Below are positions 1 through 9,235 of a stretch of DNA of 64,000 nucleotides, piece by piece. The notes below the pieces were generated by a model. It ran no database searches. It was not told the origin of the DNA and worked only from the letters and a program-made list of their open reading frames with translations. Position numbers and translations under genes: made by a program. Within the stretch, counting starts at the first letter, position 1; every line of letters starts with the position of its first letter. The stretch covers positions 434,001 through 498,000 of the forward strand of contig NZ_LECT01000044.1 in assembly GCF_001027925.1 (NCBI RefSeq), written 5' to 3'. The stretch is from Rhodopirellula islandica (lineage in GTDB: Bacteria; Planctomycetota; Planctomycetia; Pirellulales; Pirellulaceae).

Positions 1-1488
1 AACGTGGTGCTGATTTTGGTCGATGACCTTGGACTGCATGACATTGGAATCGAAGGCAGCAAATTTCACCAAACACCGCACATCGACGCACTTGCGAAAC
101 GTGGGATGCGGTTCACGGCGGGCTACGCGAATTGTCGCGTCTGCAGTCCTTCGCGAGCCAGCATTCAGCTGGGCCAGTTCACGGCCCGTCACGGAATCAC
201 CGACTGGATCGGTGCCGCATCCGGTGAGAAATTCAATCGCGGTGATGAGCTGCTGCCGGCTGAGTACGTTCATGAGCTACCTGCTGCAGATGTGACCTTG
301 CCGGAAGCCCTTCGCGAAGCTGGTTATCAAACGTTCTTTGCCGGGAAGTGGCACCTGGGCGGCGACGATTCCATGCCGACCGATCACGGTTTCAATATCA
401 ACATCGGTGGTCACCATCGCGGCAGCCCTCCAGGCGGCTTCTTCGCACCCTACAACAACCCGGTGATGGAAAGCGGTCCCGATGGCGAATCGCTGACGCG
501 TCGTTTGGGAAAAGAAACCGCTTCGTTCATCGAGGGCCAAGACGACCAACCGTACTTTGCGATGCTGTCTTTCTACGCCGTTCACGGTCCCATCCAAACC
601 ACGCAAGAACTGTGGCAGAAGTACCGTGAATCAGCACCTGCGCCACCCGCCGACGGCAATCGATTCATGATCGATCGCACGTTGCCCGTTCGTCAGATTC
701 AAGACAACCCGGTGTACGCCGGGATGATGGAAACACTCGATGACGCGGTCGGCGACGTGATGGCGGCGATCGAAGCGTCCGGCAAAGCCGACAACACCCT
801 GGTCATCTTCACCGGCGACAACGGCGGTGTCTCCTCGGGCGACGCCTACTCGACCAGCAACTTGCCCCACCGCGGCGGCAAGGGCCGACAATGGGAAGGC
901 GGCCTGCGTGAGCCATACTACGTTTCAATGCCCGCAAGCATCGCTGCTGAATCGACCTGTGACGTGCCGGTGATTGGATCGGATCTGTATCCCACCATCC
1001 TGGACGTTTGCGATTTGCCTCTGCGTCCTCAGCAACACATCGACGGCCGGTCACTTGAAACCGTGTTGACCGACGGCGAAGACCAATCGCTGGAGCAACG
1101 ATCGCTGATCTGGCACTACCCGCACTACGGCAACCAAGGTGGTGACCCATCGTCGGTGATCCGAACCGGTGATTACAAGCTGATTCACTACCACTTGGAT
1201 TCACACGACGAGCTGTATCATTTGCCCACCGACATCGGCGAACAAAACGACCTTGCCGCGGAGCAACCAGAACGAGTCGCGTCGATGCGAAAGGAATTGC
1301 TGGCATACCTTGAATCGGTCAACGCAAAATTCCCTCAACCGGACCCCCGCTTCGATGCTGAAAAGGCCAAGCAGCGTTGGGCTCGCGCCCACGGCCCCAG
1401 CAAAGACCGATTGGAAAAACGCGAAGCGGCGATGCTGGAACCCAACTGGCAACCGAACAAGGACTGGTGGGGAAGCACGGTCGATTGA
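1..1488 (+). CDS. Sulfatase, arylsulfatase A-like (5' end outside window)
   Basis: Type I sulfatase of the alkaline phosphatase superfamily; it would hydrolyse sulfate esters, probably on sulfated polysaccharides, after export. The open frame runs through the first base (N-V-V-L-I-L-V-D-D-L-G), so the true start and any signal peptide lie upstream. Counting from the first in-window ATG-like codon at 4, the metal-binding pair is D7-D8 and the formylglycine signature C-S-P-S-R is at about residues 47-51. Cysteine in the first position means modification by an FGE-type enzyme. A second metal-site motif, T-G-D-N-G-G, lies near residue 270. The C-terminal part has the usual sulfatase pattern (H-Y-P-H-Y, then D-Y-K-L-I). 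Neighbours do not reveal the substrate. Confidence 0.93.
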   Translation, partial: NVVLILVDDLGLHDIGIEGSKFHQTPHIDALAKRGMRFTAGYANCRVCSPSRASIQLGQFTARHGITDWIGAASGEKFNRGDELLPAEYVHELPAADVTLPEALREAGYQTFFAGKWHLGGDDSMPTDHGFNINIGGHHRGSPPGGFFAPYNNPVMESGPDGESLTRRLGKETASFIEGQDDQPYFAMLSFYAVHGPIQTTQELWQKYRESAPAPPADGNRFMIDRTLPVRQIQDNPVYAGMMETLDDAVGDVMAAIEASGKADNTLVIFTGDNGGVSSGDAYSTSNLPHRGGKGRQWEGGLREPYYVSMPASIAAESTCDVPVIGSDLYPTILDVCDLPLRPQQHIDGRSLETVLTDGEDQSLEQRSLIWHYPHYGNQGGDPSSVIRTGDYKLIHYHLDSHDELYHLPTDIGEQNDLAAEQPERVASMRKELLAYLESVNAKFPQPDPRFDAEKAKQRWARAHGPSKDRLEKREAAMLEPNWQPNKDWWGSTVD

Positions 1489-1540
1489 ACGCCCGAGTTC
1501 TGCTCTCTCTGGATCCAACCATACCACGCTGTGACCGCGA

Positions 1541-2692
1541 ATGACGACCTGCGACTCCGCATCCAATTCGCGACACAGCCTCGATCATTTGCCGTGGTTG
1601 TTCTCGCCCGCGGTGGACTTGGCGACGTTTGGCGGCAGCGCTTTGGTTGCCTTGGCGATGCTGCCCATCGGTGCGGCGTTCGGGTTTCTGCACGGCGAAA
1701 CGCCCGGTTGGACCTGGGTTGCGACGATCTTGCTGATCGATGTCGCTCATGTTTATTCCACTGGATTCCGTGTTTACTTCGACGGGGCCGAACTTCGCCG
1801 ACGACCTTGGTTGTATGGATTGACCCCAGTGTTGGCGTTTGCGATTGGCGGTGCGATCTACAGCGAAAGTGTGACGCTGTTTTGGAGTTTGCTTGCGTAC
1901 CTGGCCGTTTTTCATTTCATTCGGCAGCAATACGGATGGGTCGCTCTCTATCGTTCCCGTGAGCACGACGCTGAAAGCGTGGGGTGGTGGATCGATGCTT
2001 CTGCGATCTACCTGGCCACGCTGTACCCGCTGATCCACTGGCACGCCCATCTGCCGAGGCACTTTTGGTGGTTTGCCGAGGGTGACTTCATTCGGTTGCC
2101 GGCCGTTCTGGCGACGATTGCGTTGCCGCTCTACTGGGCCAGCATGCTGGCCTACGCCGCTCGCAGTTTGCACCGAGGTTTCCGCCACGGTGCCTGGAAT
2201 CCCGGCAAGGACATCGTGGTCCTGACGACGGCGGTGTGTTGGTACATCGGCATCATCACCTTCAATTCCGACTACGCGTTCACGGTGACCAACGTGATCA
2301 TCCACGGCGTGCCCTACATGGTGCTGATCTACTGGTTTCGTTGGTGCCGCATCGCCGAGACCTCCGAGAACACCTCTGGGTCGGAAGCCGGAAATGTGTC
2401 TGCTCATCCGTCTGGCCCGACCTCGCGATGGCAAACCAACGCCGGTCGAGTCGCTATGTTCCTGGGCGTGGTTTGGATGCTTGCCTACGCAGAAGAGTTG
2501 CTGTGGGACTTTGGTATCTGGCATGAACGCGGTTGGTTGTTTGCTTGGATGCCGGGTGGGTTTGCCGATTCAGCCGGCGAAACCCTGGCGGAAGCCTCCG
2601 TTTGGCTGGCCCCCGCCTTGGCGGTTCCCCAGATCACGCACTACGTTCTGGATGGGTTTCTTTGGCGACGCAGACAACGAGCATCTTCATGA
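1541..2692 (+). CDS. Multipass membrane protein of unknown function
   Basis: A 383-residue hydrophobic protein with roughly eight or nine predicted membrane segments and almost no soluble domain. I do not recognise the family. Polar and aromatic residues sit within or beside the helices, including D-V-A-H-V-Y, F-H-F-I-R-Q-Q-Y-G-W and several Trp/His clusters, so a ligand, cofactor or lipid-linked substrate site is possible, but this is inference. A hydrophilic loop of about 30 residues near 275-305 precedes the last helices. The stop overlaps the ATG of the glycosidase gene by four bases (ATGA), which implies translational coupling and a shared role. No strong Shine-Dalgarno is visible before the ATG at 1541. 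Confidence 0.75.
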   Translation: MTTCDSASNSRHSLDHLPWLFSPAVDLATFGGSALVALAMLPIGAAFGFLHGETPGWTWVATILLIDVAHVYSTGFRVYFDGAELRRRPWLYGLTPVLAFAIGGAIYSESVTLFWSLLAYLAVFHFIRQQYGWVALYRSREHDAESVGWWIDASAIYLATLYPLIHWHAHLPRHFWWFAEGDFIRLPAVLATIALPLYWASMLAYAARSLHRGFRHGAWNPGKDIVVLTTAVCWYIGIITFNSDYAFTVTNVIIHGVPYMVLIYWFRWCRIAETSENTSGSEAGNVSAHPSGPTSRWQTNAGRVAMFLGVVWMLAYAEELLWDFGIWHERGWLFAWMPGGFADSAGETLAEASVWLAPALAVPQITHYVLDGFLWRRRQRASS

Positions 2693-5361
2693 CGACGGCC
2701 GAACAGCAACGACTCGACGAAGACGAACGCCGCGAGAACAACTGGAAACGTTGGGGGCCGTACCTTTCCGAGCGCCAATGGGGGACGGTTCGAGAGGATT
2801 ACTCGGAGGGTGGTGAGTCGTGGAGTGATTTTCCTCACGAACACGCTCGCAGTCGCGCCTACCGCTGGGGCGAAGACGGGTTGCTCGGGTTCACGGACCG
2901 CCAATGTCGGCTGTGCTTTTCGATCGCATTGTGGAATGGCAACGACACGATTCTGAAAGAACGCCTGTTCGGTCTCACGGGCCCGGAAGGCAACCACGGC
3001 GAGGACGTCAAGGAACTTTATTACTACCTGGACTCGACGCCGACGCATTCCTACGCCAAGGCGATGTATCGCTACCCACAACAGCGATACCCGTATCGTG
3101 AATTGGTCAGCATCAACGCCAATCGTGGGCTGAAGGATCGCGAGTACGAACTGATCGACACAGGCTTGCTGGATGAAAATCGTTTCTTCGATGTGACGGC
3201 GACGTACGCGAAAGCGTCGGACAACGATTTGCTGATTGACATTGCGATCACCAACCAAGGTCCCGACGCTCACGAGATCACGCTGCTGCCAACGCTGTGG
3301 TTCCGCAACACCTGGGTTTGGGGTTGCTTGCACGAAGGCTGCACGGCAAAGCCGACCATTCAGGCGATCGATTCTCACATCGTTCAAACGCGACACGACA
3401 CGCTGGAACCGTTTGTTTGTGCGTTTGAGAATCAACCGGACAGCGAGTTGCTGTTCACGGAAAACGAAACCAATTCCGAACACTTGTTCGGCACCGAAAA
3501 CTTCTCGCCGTACACCAAAGACGCCTTCCATCGGTACGTCATCGACGAACAAACCGACGCGGTGAATCCCAAGCGACACGGCACCAAAGTCGCTGCGCTC
3601 TATCGTTGGAATTTGGCGGCGGGCGAAACGCGGCACGTCAAAGTTCGCTTGAGCGTGAAGGAAAAGGTCGGCGAGTTTCATCCGGACCTCGGCGACGACT
3701 TTGACAACGTCCTGACGCAACGACGTGAAGAAGCCAACGAGTTTTATCAAGCCATCATTCCGCCCAAGGCAACCGACGAGCAACGCTTGGTTTCGCGGCA
3801 AGCCTACGCGGGATTGATGTGGACGAAGCAGTTTTATCACTACATCGTCGCCGACTGGTTGGACGGCGATCGCGACGTGATGACGCCCCCGGTGGCGCGT
3901 CACAGCGGTCGCAACAAAGATTGGCGTCACCTGTACGCTCGCGATGTTTTGTCGATGCCCGACAAATGGGAATACCCTTGGTTCGCAGCGTGGGATCTGG
4001 CATTCCACATGATCCCGGCGGCTCGCATTGACCCGGCGTTTGCAAAGAAGCAATTGATGGTGCTGCTGCGGGAATGGTACATGCATCCCAACGGGCAATT
4101 GCCGGCTTACGAGTTCTACTTTGATGACGTCAACCCGCCGGTGCATGCCTGGGCGTGTTTGCGAGTCTTCCAAATGGAAGCCGAGACCGGCAAACGCGAC
4201 TACAAATTTCTCTCGCAAGCGTTCCAGCGTTTGCTGGTGAATTTCACTTGGTGGGTGAACCAGGTCGACAGCAACGGCGACAACGTTTTCGCGGGAGGGT
4301 TCCTGGGACTGGACAACATCGGCGTGTTCGATCGCAGCAAAGGGCTGCCCGAGGGAGCCGAACTGGAACAGGCCGACGGAACCGCGTGGATGGCGTTTTA
4401 CTGCGGCACAATGATGTCGATGGCGCTCGAGTTGGCTCGCCATGATCGTTCGTATTCCGACATGGCGTCCAAGTTCCTGGATCACTTCATCCGCATCGTG
4501 GATGCCATGAATGGTGGCGAGAGCGGCGGGCTGTGGGACGAAGACGACGGTTTTTACTACGACCAGCTTCAGATCGACGGCGAGACTCATCCGATGCGAG
4601 TCAAATCGTTGGTCGGGTTGCTGCCTCTGATCGCGGTGGAGATTCTCGACGAGGACTTGCTGGCGGACTTGCCCGGATTCCGCAACCGCTTGGAATGGTT
4701 CCTGAACAATCGCCATGACTTGGTGCAACACATCACATTTTGCCAGACGACCAAACGCCACCACCGAATGCTGATTTCCATTCCGACTCAAGAACGCTTG
4801 GAACGCGTCCTGGAGATCCTGCTCGATGAAGCGGAGTTCCTTTCCGACTTTGGGATTCGTTCTCTTTCCAAGAAACATGAAAGCGAACCGTTTCGCGTCA
4901 CGGTCCGTGGGAAAGAACACACCGTTGCCTACGTGCCAGGCGAATCAGACAGCTGGATGTTTGGTGGCAACAGCAACTGGCGAGGGCCGATCTGGTTCCC
5001 GACCAGCTACCTGTTGATCGAAGCCCTGCAGCGGTACCACGAGTTCTACGGCGATGACATCCAAGTCGAATGCCCGACGGGATCGGGTGTGAAGATGAAC
5101 CTTCGCGAAGTGGCGGATGAACTGAATCGCCGGATGTCGAATATTTTTTCCACGCCCGCAGAAGGCGGCTCTCGGCCCTGTTTGCGTGGCAGCGGGATGA
5201 AGAGCGACGAATCGTTGTGGCAGGACCAAGTCTTGTTTTACGAGTACTTCCATGGCGACACCGGCGAAGGCTTGGGCGCAAGTCACCAGACCGGCTGGAC
5301 TGCGTTGATTGCAACCTGCATCGAGCATCTGCACGGCCGCATCACCGAAGGCGTCGAGTGA
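2689..5361 (+). CDS. GH63-like (MGH1-type) alpha-glucosidase
   Basis: An 890-residue protein of the (alpha/alpha)6-barrel glycoside hydrolase group related to GH63 mannosyl-oligosaccharide glucosidase and E. coli YgjK. The first 350 residues are a beta-rich N-terminal domain and the rest is the catalytic toroid. Visible family marks are W-D-L-A-F-H (the Asp is the usual general acid), W-R-G-P-I-W-F-P near residue 765, and a Glu-rich stretch near the C terminus (Y-E-Y-F-H-G-D-T-G-E) where the catalytic base is expected. There is no signal peptide, so it is probably cytoplasmic. The open frame extends upstream to 2533, but the ATG at 2689 overlaps the stop of the preceding membrane protein as ATGA and is the likely start. 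Substrate could be glucosylglycerate-type or other alpha-glucosides. Confidence 0.85.
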   Translation: MTTAEQQRLDEDERRENNWKRWGPYLSERQWGTVREDYSEGGESWSDFPHEHARSRAYRWGEDGLLGFTDRQCRLCFSIALWNGNDTILKERLFGLTGPEGNHGEDVKELYYYLDSTPTHSYAKAMYRYPQQRYPYRELVSINANRGLKDREYELIDTGLLDENRFFDVTATYAKASDNDLLIDIAITNQGPDAHEITLLPTLWFRNTWVWGCLHEGCTAKPTIQAIDSHIVQTRHDTLEPFVCAFENQPDSELLFTENETNSEHLFGTENFSPYTKDAFHRYVIDEQTDAVNPKRHGTKVAALYRWNLAAGETRHVKVRLSVKEKVGEFHPDLGDDFDNVLTQRREEANEFYQAIIPPKATDEQRLVSRQAYAGLMWTKQFYHYIVADWLDGDRDVMTPPVARHSGRNKDWRHLYARDVLSMPDKWEYPWFAAWDLAFHMIPAARIDPAFAKKQLMVLLREWYMHPNGQLPAYEFYFDDVNPPVHAWACLRVFQMEAETGKRDYKFLSQAFQRLLVNFTWWVNQVDSNGDNVFAGGFLGLDNIGVFDRSKGLPEGAELEQADGTAWMAFYCGTMMSMALELARHDRSYSDMASKFLDHFIRIVDAMNGGESGGLWDEDDGFYYDQLQIDGETHPMRVKSLVGLLPLIAVEILDEDLLADLPGFRNRLEWFLNNRHDLVQHITFCQTTKRHHRMLISIPTQERLERVLEILLDEAEFLSDFGIRSLSKKHESEPFRVTVRGKEHTVAYVPGESDSWMFGGNSNWRGPIWFPTSYLLIEALQRYHEFYGDDIQVECPTGSGVKMNLREVADELNRRMSNIFSTPAEGGSRPCLRGSGMKSDESLWQDQVLFYEYFHGDTGEGLGASHQTGWTALIATCIEHLHGRITEGVE

Positions 5362-5486
5362 GCGACGACGCAGAAGAAACCGGTCTCAGAGATTCAAATG
5401 CTTTTGTGGCCGAACAAGTCGATCTCGGTTGCTGAACGGGCGTTTCGAAACGTGTAGATTAACGATTCGACTATGACTTCCCCGCA

Positions 5487-8400
5487 TTGGACGCCCTGAT
5501 GACCGTCGCTGAATCGACTGCTGCCACTGACTCCGCCCCCATTCGCCCGATTCGAAAAATCCTGGCTGCCAATCGCAGCGAAATTGCCACCCGGGTGTTT
5601 CGCTCGGCTCACGAACTGGGCATTCGCACTGTCGCGATTTATTCCCACGAAGACCGCTACGCCCTGCACCGATTCAAAGCCGACGAGGCCTACCAAATCG
5701 GGACGCCCGGCGAGCCCATTCGTTCTTACCTCAACATCGACGCCATCGTTGGCTTGTGCTTGAAGCACCACATCGATGCGGTGCACCCGGGATATGGCTT
5801 CCTGTCTGAGAACCCTGAGTTCGCCAAGGCGCTCACGGAAGCAGGCATTTTGTTCATCGGTCCCAGCGAGCAAAGCTTGCGAGATCTGGGCGATAAAACC
5901 AGCGCCCGTCGCTTGGCCGAAATCGCTGGCGTGCCCGTGTTGGGCGGAACCGCTCAAGCCGTCACCTCGGTCGACGAAGCGATCGAAGCGGCTGAGAATC
6001 TGGGCTATCCGATCATGTTGAAAGCCGCCAAAGGTGGTGGCGGTCGGGGCATGCGTGTGGTGATGGACCCCAGCGAATTGGGAAGTTCCCTCGAAGCCGC
6101 CCAGCGCGAAGCGAAAACGGCATTTGGAAGTGACGAAGTCTTCCTGGAACGCTTTGTCCAACGAGCCCGGCACTTGGAAGTGCAATTGCTCGGTGACCGC
6201 CACGGCAACTTGGTTCACTTGTATGAACGCGATTGCAGCGTCCAACGCCGGCATCAGAAGGTCGTCGAACTCGCCCCCGCACCGAATCTTCCTGCCGAAA
6301 TGCGTGACGCCATCTGCGACGCGGCATTGCGAATCGGACGCGCGGTCGGCAAAGCAAGCGGTGGCTACGAGAACGCGGGAACGGTCGAGTTCTTGCTCGA
6401 TGTCGACCAAAACGAGTTCTACTTCATCGAGGTCAACCCGCGAATCCAAGTCGAGCACACGGTGACCGAAGAGGTCACAGGCATCGACATCGTTCGCAAC
6501 CAAATCCTGGTCGCCCAGGGATACCCGCTGGAAAGTGAAGAGGTCGGCCTGCCATCCCAGGATGGCATCCGAACCATGGGGTTCGCGATGCAGTGCCGGA
6601 TCACGACCGAAGATCCCGCCGCCGAATTCCGTCCCGACTACGGCCGAATCAGTCACTACCGCAGTGCAGCTGGTCTGGGCGTTCGTCTCGATGCGGGCAC
6701 AGCGTTCAGTGGCGCGGTCGTCAATCCTTTTTACGATTCCATGTTGGTGAAGGTCACCGCGCGAGCCCCTACCCTGGCCGCCGCCGCCCGGCGGATGGAT
6801 CGATGCCTGCACGAATTTCGAATTCGGGGGGTGAAAACAAACATTCCGTTCCTGACGCGGCTCGTCAATCATCCCACGTTCTTGGCCGGCGAAGCCACGA
6901 CGCGATTGATCGACACAACACCGGAACTGTTCCGCTTGCCACGCCGGCGTGACCGAGCCACCAAGTTGCTGACGTTCCTGGGCGAAACGATTGTCAACGG
7001 GAACCCGCTCGTCACAGGGCGTCCACCCGCTGTTCGCCGCGAACCAGCCCCGGTTCCCGAGATCCCGCCCACCTCCACGCCACCTCGCGGAACCGCCGAC
7101 ATTTTTCGCGAGGAAGGCGTCGATGGATTGATGCGTTGGATTCGCGAACAAAAAGGGCTGCTGCTGACCGACACGACCATGCGTGACGCGCATCAATCGT
7201 TGCTGGCCACTCGAGTTCGTACCGATGACATGCTTCGCATCGCGCCGGCCTACGCTCACCTGGCCCCACAATTGTTCTCGCTGGAAATGTGGGGAGGAGC
7301 CACCTTTGACACGTCGATGCGTTTTCTCAAGGAATCACCTTGGCAACGGCTGGCTGACCTCCGCGCAGCCGTTCCCAACATTCTGACGCAGATGCTGCTG
7401 CGGGCCAGCAACGCGGTTGGCTACACCAACTACCCCGACAACGTCGTGCGGCTGTTTGTTCGCGAAGCCGTGCAGGCAGGCATGGACGTGTTCCGCGTGT
7501 TCGATGCGCTGAACTGGGAAGAGAACATGAGGGTGGCGATGGACGCCGTGATCGAGGAAGGCGGTATCTGCGAAGCATCGATCTGCTACACCGGTGACTT
7601 GCAAGACCCGCGGCGGACCAAGTACGACCTGAAGTACTACGTCGATCTGGCGAAGAAGCTGCAGGCGGGCGGCGCTCACATGATTGCGATCAAAGACATG
7701 GCAGGGCTGCTCAAACCAGCCGCGGCGGTGAAGCTGCTGCGAGCCTTGCGTGACGAAGTCGACCTGCCCATTCACTTGCACACTCACGACACCGGTGGAA
7801 TTCAAGCGTCCACGTTGATGGCCGCTGCCGGCGAAGGGTTGCAGATCGCCGACGCGGCACTGGCGCCCTTGTCAGGCGGAACCAGCCAAGTGAACTTGAA
7901 CACGCTGGTCGAAGCCCTTCGTTTCACCGACCGTGAATCTTCGCTGGATGGTGAGTCGTTGACTCAGCTGGCAACCTACTGGCAAGCCGCTCGTGAATTC
8001 TACAAGCCGTTTGAAAGTGATGTGCTGCCCGCGACCGGTGACCTGTACGACCACGAGATGCCCGGTGGCCAATACACCAACCTGTTTCAACAAGCCCGTG
8101 CTTTGGGATTGGCGGATCAGTGGGCTGGCGTCTGCCGCGCTTACGCGGACGTGAACCGATTGTTCGGCGACATCGTCAAGGTGACTCCCACCAGCAAAGC
8201 CGTCGGTGACATGGCGTTGTTCTTGGTCGCCAATGAAATGTCGGCGGAAGAGGTCCTGACGACGAACAAGGCACTCGCGTTTCCCGCCAGTGTGCTGGAT
8301 CTGATTGGTGGCCGGATGGGACAACCACCAGGCGGCTTCCCCGAAAAAGTCATGCAGAAGATTCTCGGTGACCAAGCCCCCGTGCTGGAACGCCCAGGTG

Positions 8401-8999
8401 CATCCATGCCACCCGCCGACTTAGAGGCGGCCAAGGCCCAAGCGGCCGAACTGACCCACGAAGCGCCCAGTGACCGTGATGCAGTGACGTACCTGCTGTA
8501 TCCCAAAGTATTCGAAGAGTACTCGCAGCATCGCAACACCTACGGAGACGTGGAAACCCTTCCGACCCCCAATTTTTTCTATGGGCAGGAACCGGGTGAT
8601 GAGATCGCCGTCGACATCGAACCCGGCAAACGTTTGATCGTCAAATATCTAGCCGTTGGACAGCCCTATCCCGATGGCACACGCACGGTGTTCTTTGAAC
8701 TCAACGGGCAACCCCGAGAAGTCTCGGTCATCGATCGATCGTTGGACGTGGACATCAAAGCCGCGGTGAAAGCCGATCCATCCGACGCCACCCATGTCGC
8801 TGCGTCGATGCCTGGGATGGTCATCACGGTGGCTGCGGCCGAAGGTGAAAAGGTGAAGGCGGGGCAAAAGTTGTTGGTGCTGGAAGCCATGAAAATGGAA
8901 ACCACCATCAACGCGCCCGCTGACGGCGTCGTCACCAAAATCCATACACCTCCAGGAACCCAAGTCGAAGCGGGAGATCTGCTGGCGGTGGTGGAGTGA
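5487..8999 (+). CDS. pyc: Pyruvate carboxylase
   Basis: Biotin-dependent carboxylation of pyruvate to oxaloacetate, the anaplerotic reaction feeding the TCA cycle. The single 1170-residue chain has the full domain order: biotin carboxylase (about 20-480, with the glycine-rich ATP loop G-G-G-G-R-G-M and E-V-N-P-R-I-Q-V-E-H), carboxyltransferase (about 560-850, T-T-M-R-D-A-H-Q-S and the metal-site H-L-H-T-H-D-T), a linker domain, and the C-terminal biotinyl domain with E-A-M-K-M, where the first Lys (about 1136) carries biotin. Length matches the usual 1150-residue alpha4 enzyme. The ATG at 5487 is used; an ATG four codons later is equally possible. It stands alone, 125 bases after the glycosidase gene. 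Confidence 0.97.
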   Translation: MDALMTVAESTAATDSAPIRPIRKILAANRSEIATRVFRSAHELGIRTVAIYSHEDRYALHRFKADEAYQIGTPGEPIRSYLNIDAIVGLCLKHHIDAVHPGYGFLSENPEFAKALTEAGILFIGPSEQSLRDLGDKTSARRLAEIAGVPVLGGTAQAVTSVDEAIEAAENLGYPIMLKAAKGGGGRGMRVVMDPSELGSSLEAAQREAKTAFGSDEVFLERFVQRARHLEVQLLGDRHGNLVHLYERDCSVQRRHQKVVELAPAPNLPAEMRDAICDAALRIGRAVGKASGGYENAGTVEFLLDVDQNEFYFIEVNPRIQVEHTVTEEVTGIDIVRNQILVAQGYPLESEEVGLPSQDGIRTMGFAMQCRITTEDPAAEFRPDYGRISHYRSAAGLGVRLDAGTAFSGAVVNPFYDSMLVKVTARAPTLAAAARRMDRCLHEFRIRGVKTNIPFLTRLVNHPTFLAGEATTRLIDTTPELFRLPRRRDRATKLLTFLGETIVNGNPLVTGRPPAVRREPAPVPEIPPTSTPPRGTADIFREEGVDGLMRWIREQKGLLLTDTTMRDAHQSLLATRVRTDDMLRIAPAYAHLAPQLFSLEMWGGATFDTSMRFLKESPWQRLADLRAAVPNILTQMLLRASNAVGYTNYPDNVVRLFVREAVQAGMDVFRVFDALNWEENMRVAMDAVIEEGGICEASICYTGDLQDPRRTKYDLKYYVDLAKKLQAGGAHMIAIKDMAGLLKPAAAVKLLRALRDEVDLPIHLHTHDTGGIQASTLMAAAGEGLQIADAALAPLSGGTSQVNLNTLVEALRFTDRESSLDGESLTQLATYWQAAREFYKPFESDVLPATGDLYDHEMPGGQYTNLFQQARALGLADQWAGVCRAYADVNRLFGDIVKVTPTSKAVGDMALFLVANEMSAEEVLTTNKALAFPASVLDLIGGRMGQPPGGFPEKVMQKILGDQAPVLERPGASMPPADLEAAKAQAAELTHEAPSDRDAVTYLLYPKVFEEYSQHRNTYGDVETLPTPNFFYGQEPGDEIAVDIEPGKRLIVKYLAVGQPYPDGTRTVFFELNGQPREVSVIDRSLDVDIKAAVKADPSDATHVAASMPGMVITVAAAEGEKVKAGQKLLVLEAMKMETTINAPADGVVTKIHTPPGTQVEAGDLLAVVE

Positions 9000-9010
9000 G
9001 GGAGGAGCGT

Positions 9011-9138
9011 GCGGTCAATTGAAAAAGTTAAATTGACAATTGTAAATTGTAAAATCGGAGCTCGGGCGTTGGATCTGCACGATTTCAGCTGATGGCCAAA
9101 ACGCAACTTCGAACCCCACCAGCAATTGACCGCCCGAG
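9011..9138 (+). promoter_or_regulatory. Interlocking inverted repeats upstream of pfp
   Basis: This gap between pyc and pfp holds two perfect inverted pairs that cross each other. GTCAATTG at 9014-9021 pairs with CAATTGAC at 9123-9130, and CTCGGGCG at 9061-9068 pairs with CGCCCGAG at 9131-9138. In RNA the two helices would form a pseudoknot. The stretch between is AT-rich with short iterations (AATTGTAAATTGTAAAAT). It may be a leader RNA of pfp or a dispersed repeat; only the base pairing is observed. Confidence 0.35.
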
Positions 9139-9235
9139 AATGCCACTCCTGACGGGGCGACGAAATTCCGATGATTCGATAGGCTTTTAGAAAATTCACG
9201 CGTTCGCGCCCTTTGAGCTTTCGGAAACCAACCTC

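Noticed and set aside
2641-4920. 759-codon open frame antisense to the glycosidase gene
   Set aside because: Mirror of a GC-rich coding frame; the sense strand has clear GH63 motifs and the antisense product resembles nothing.
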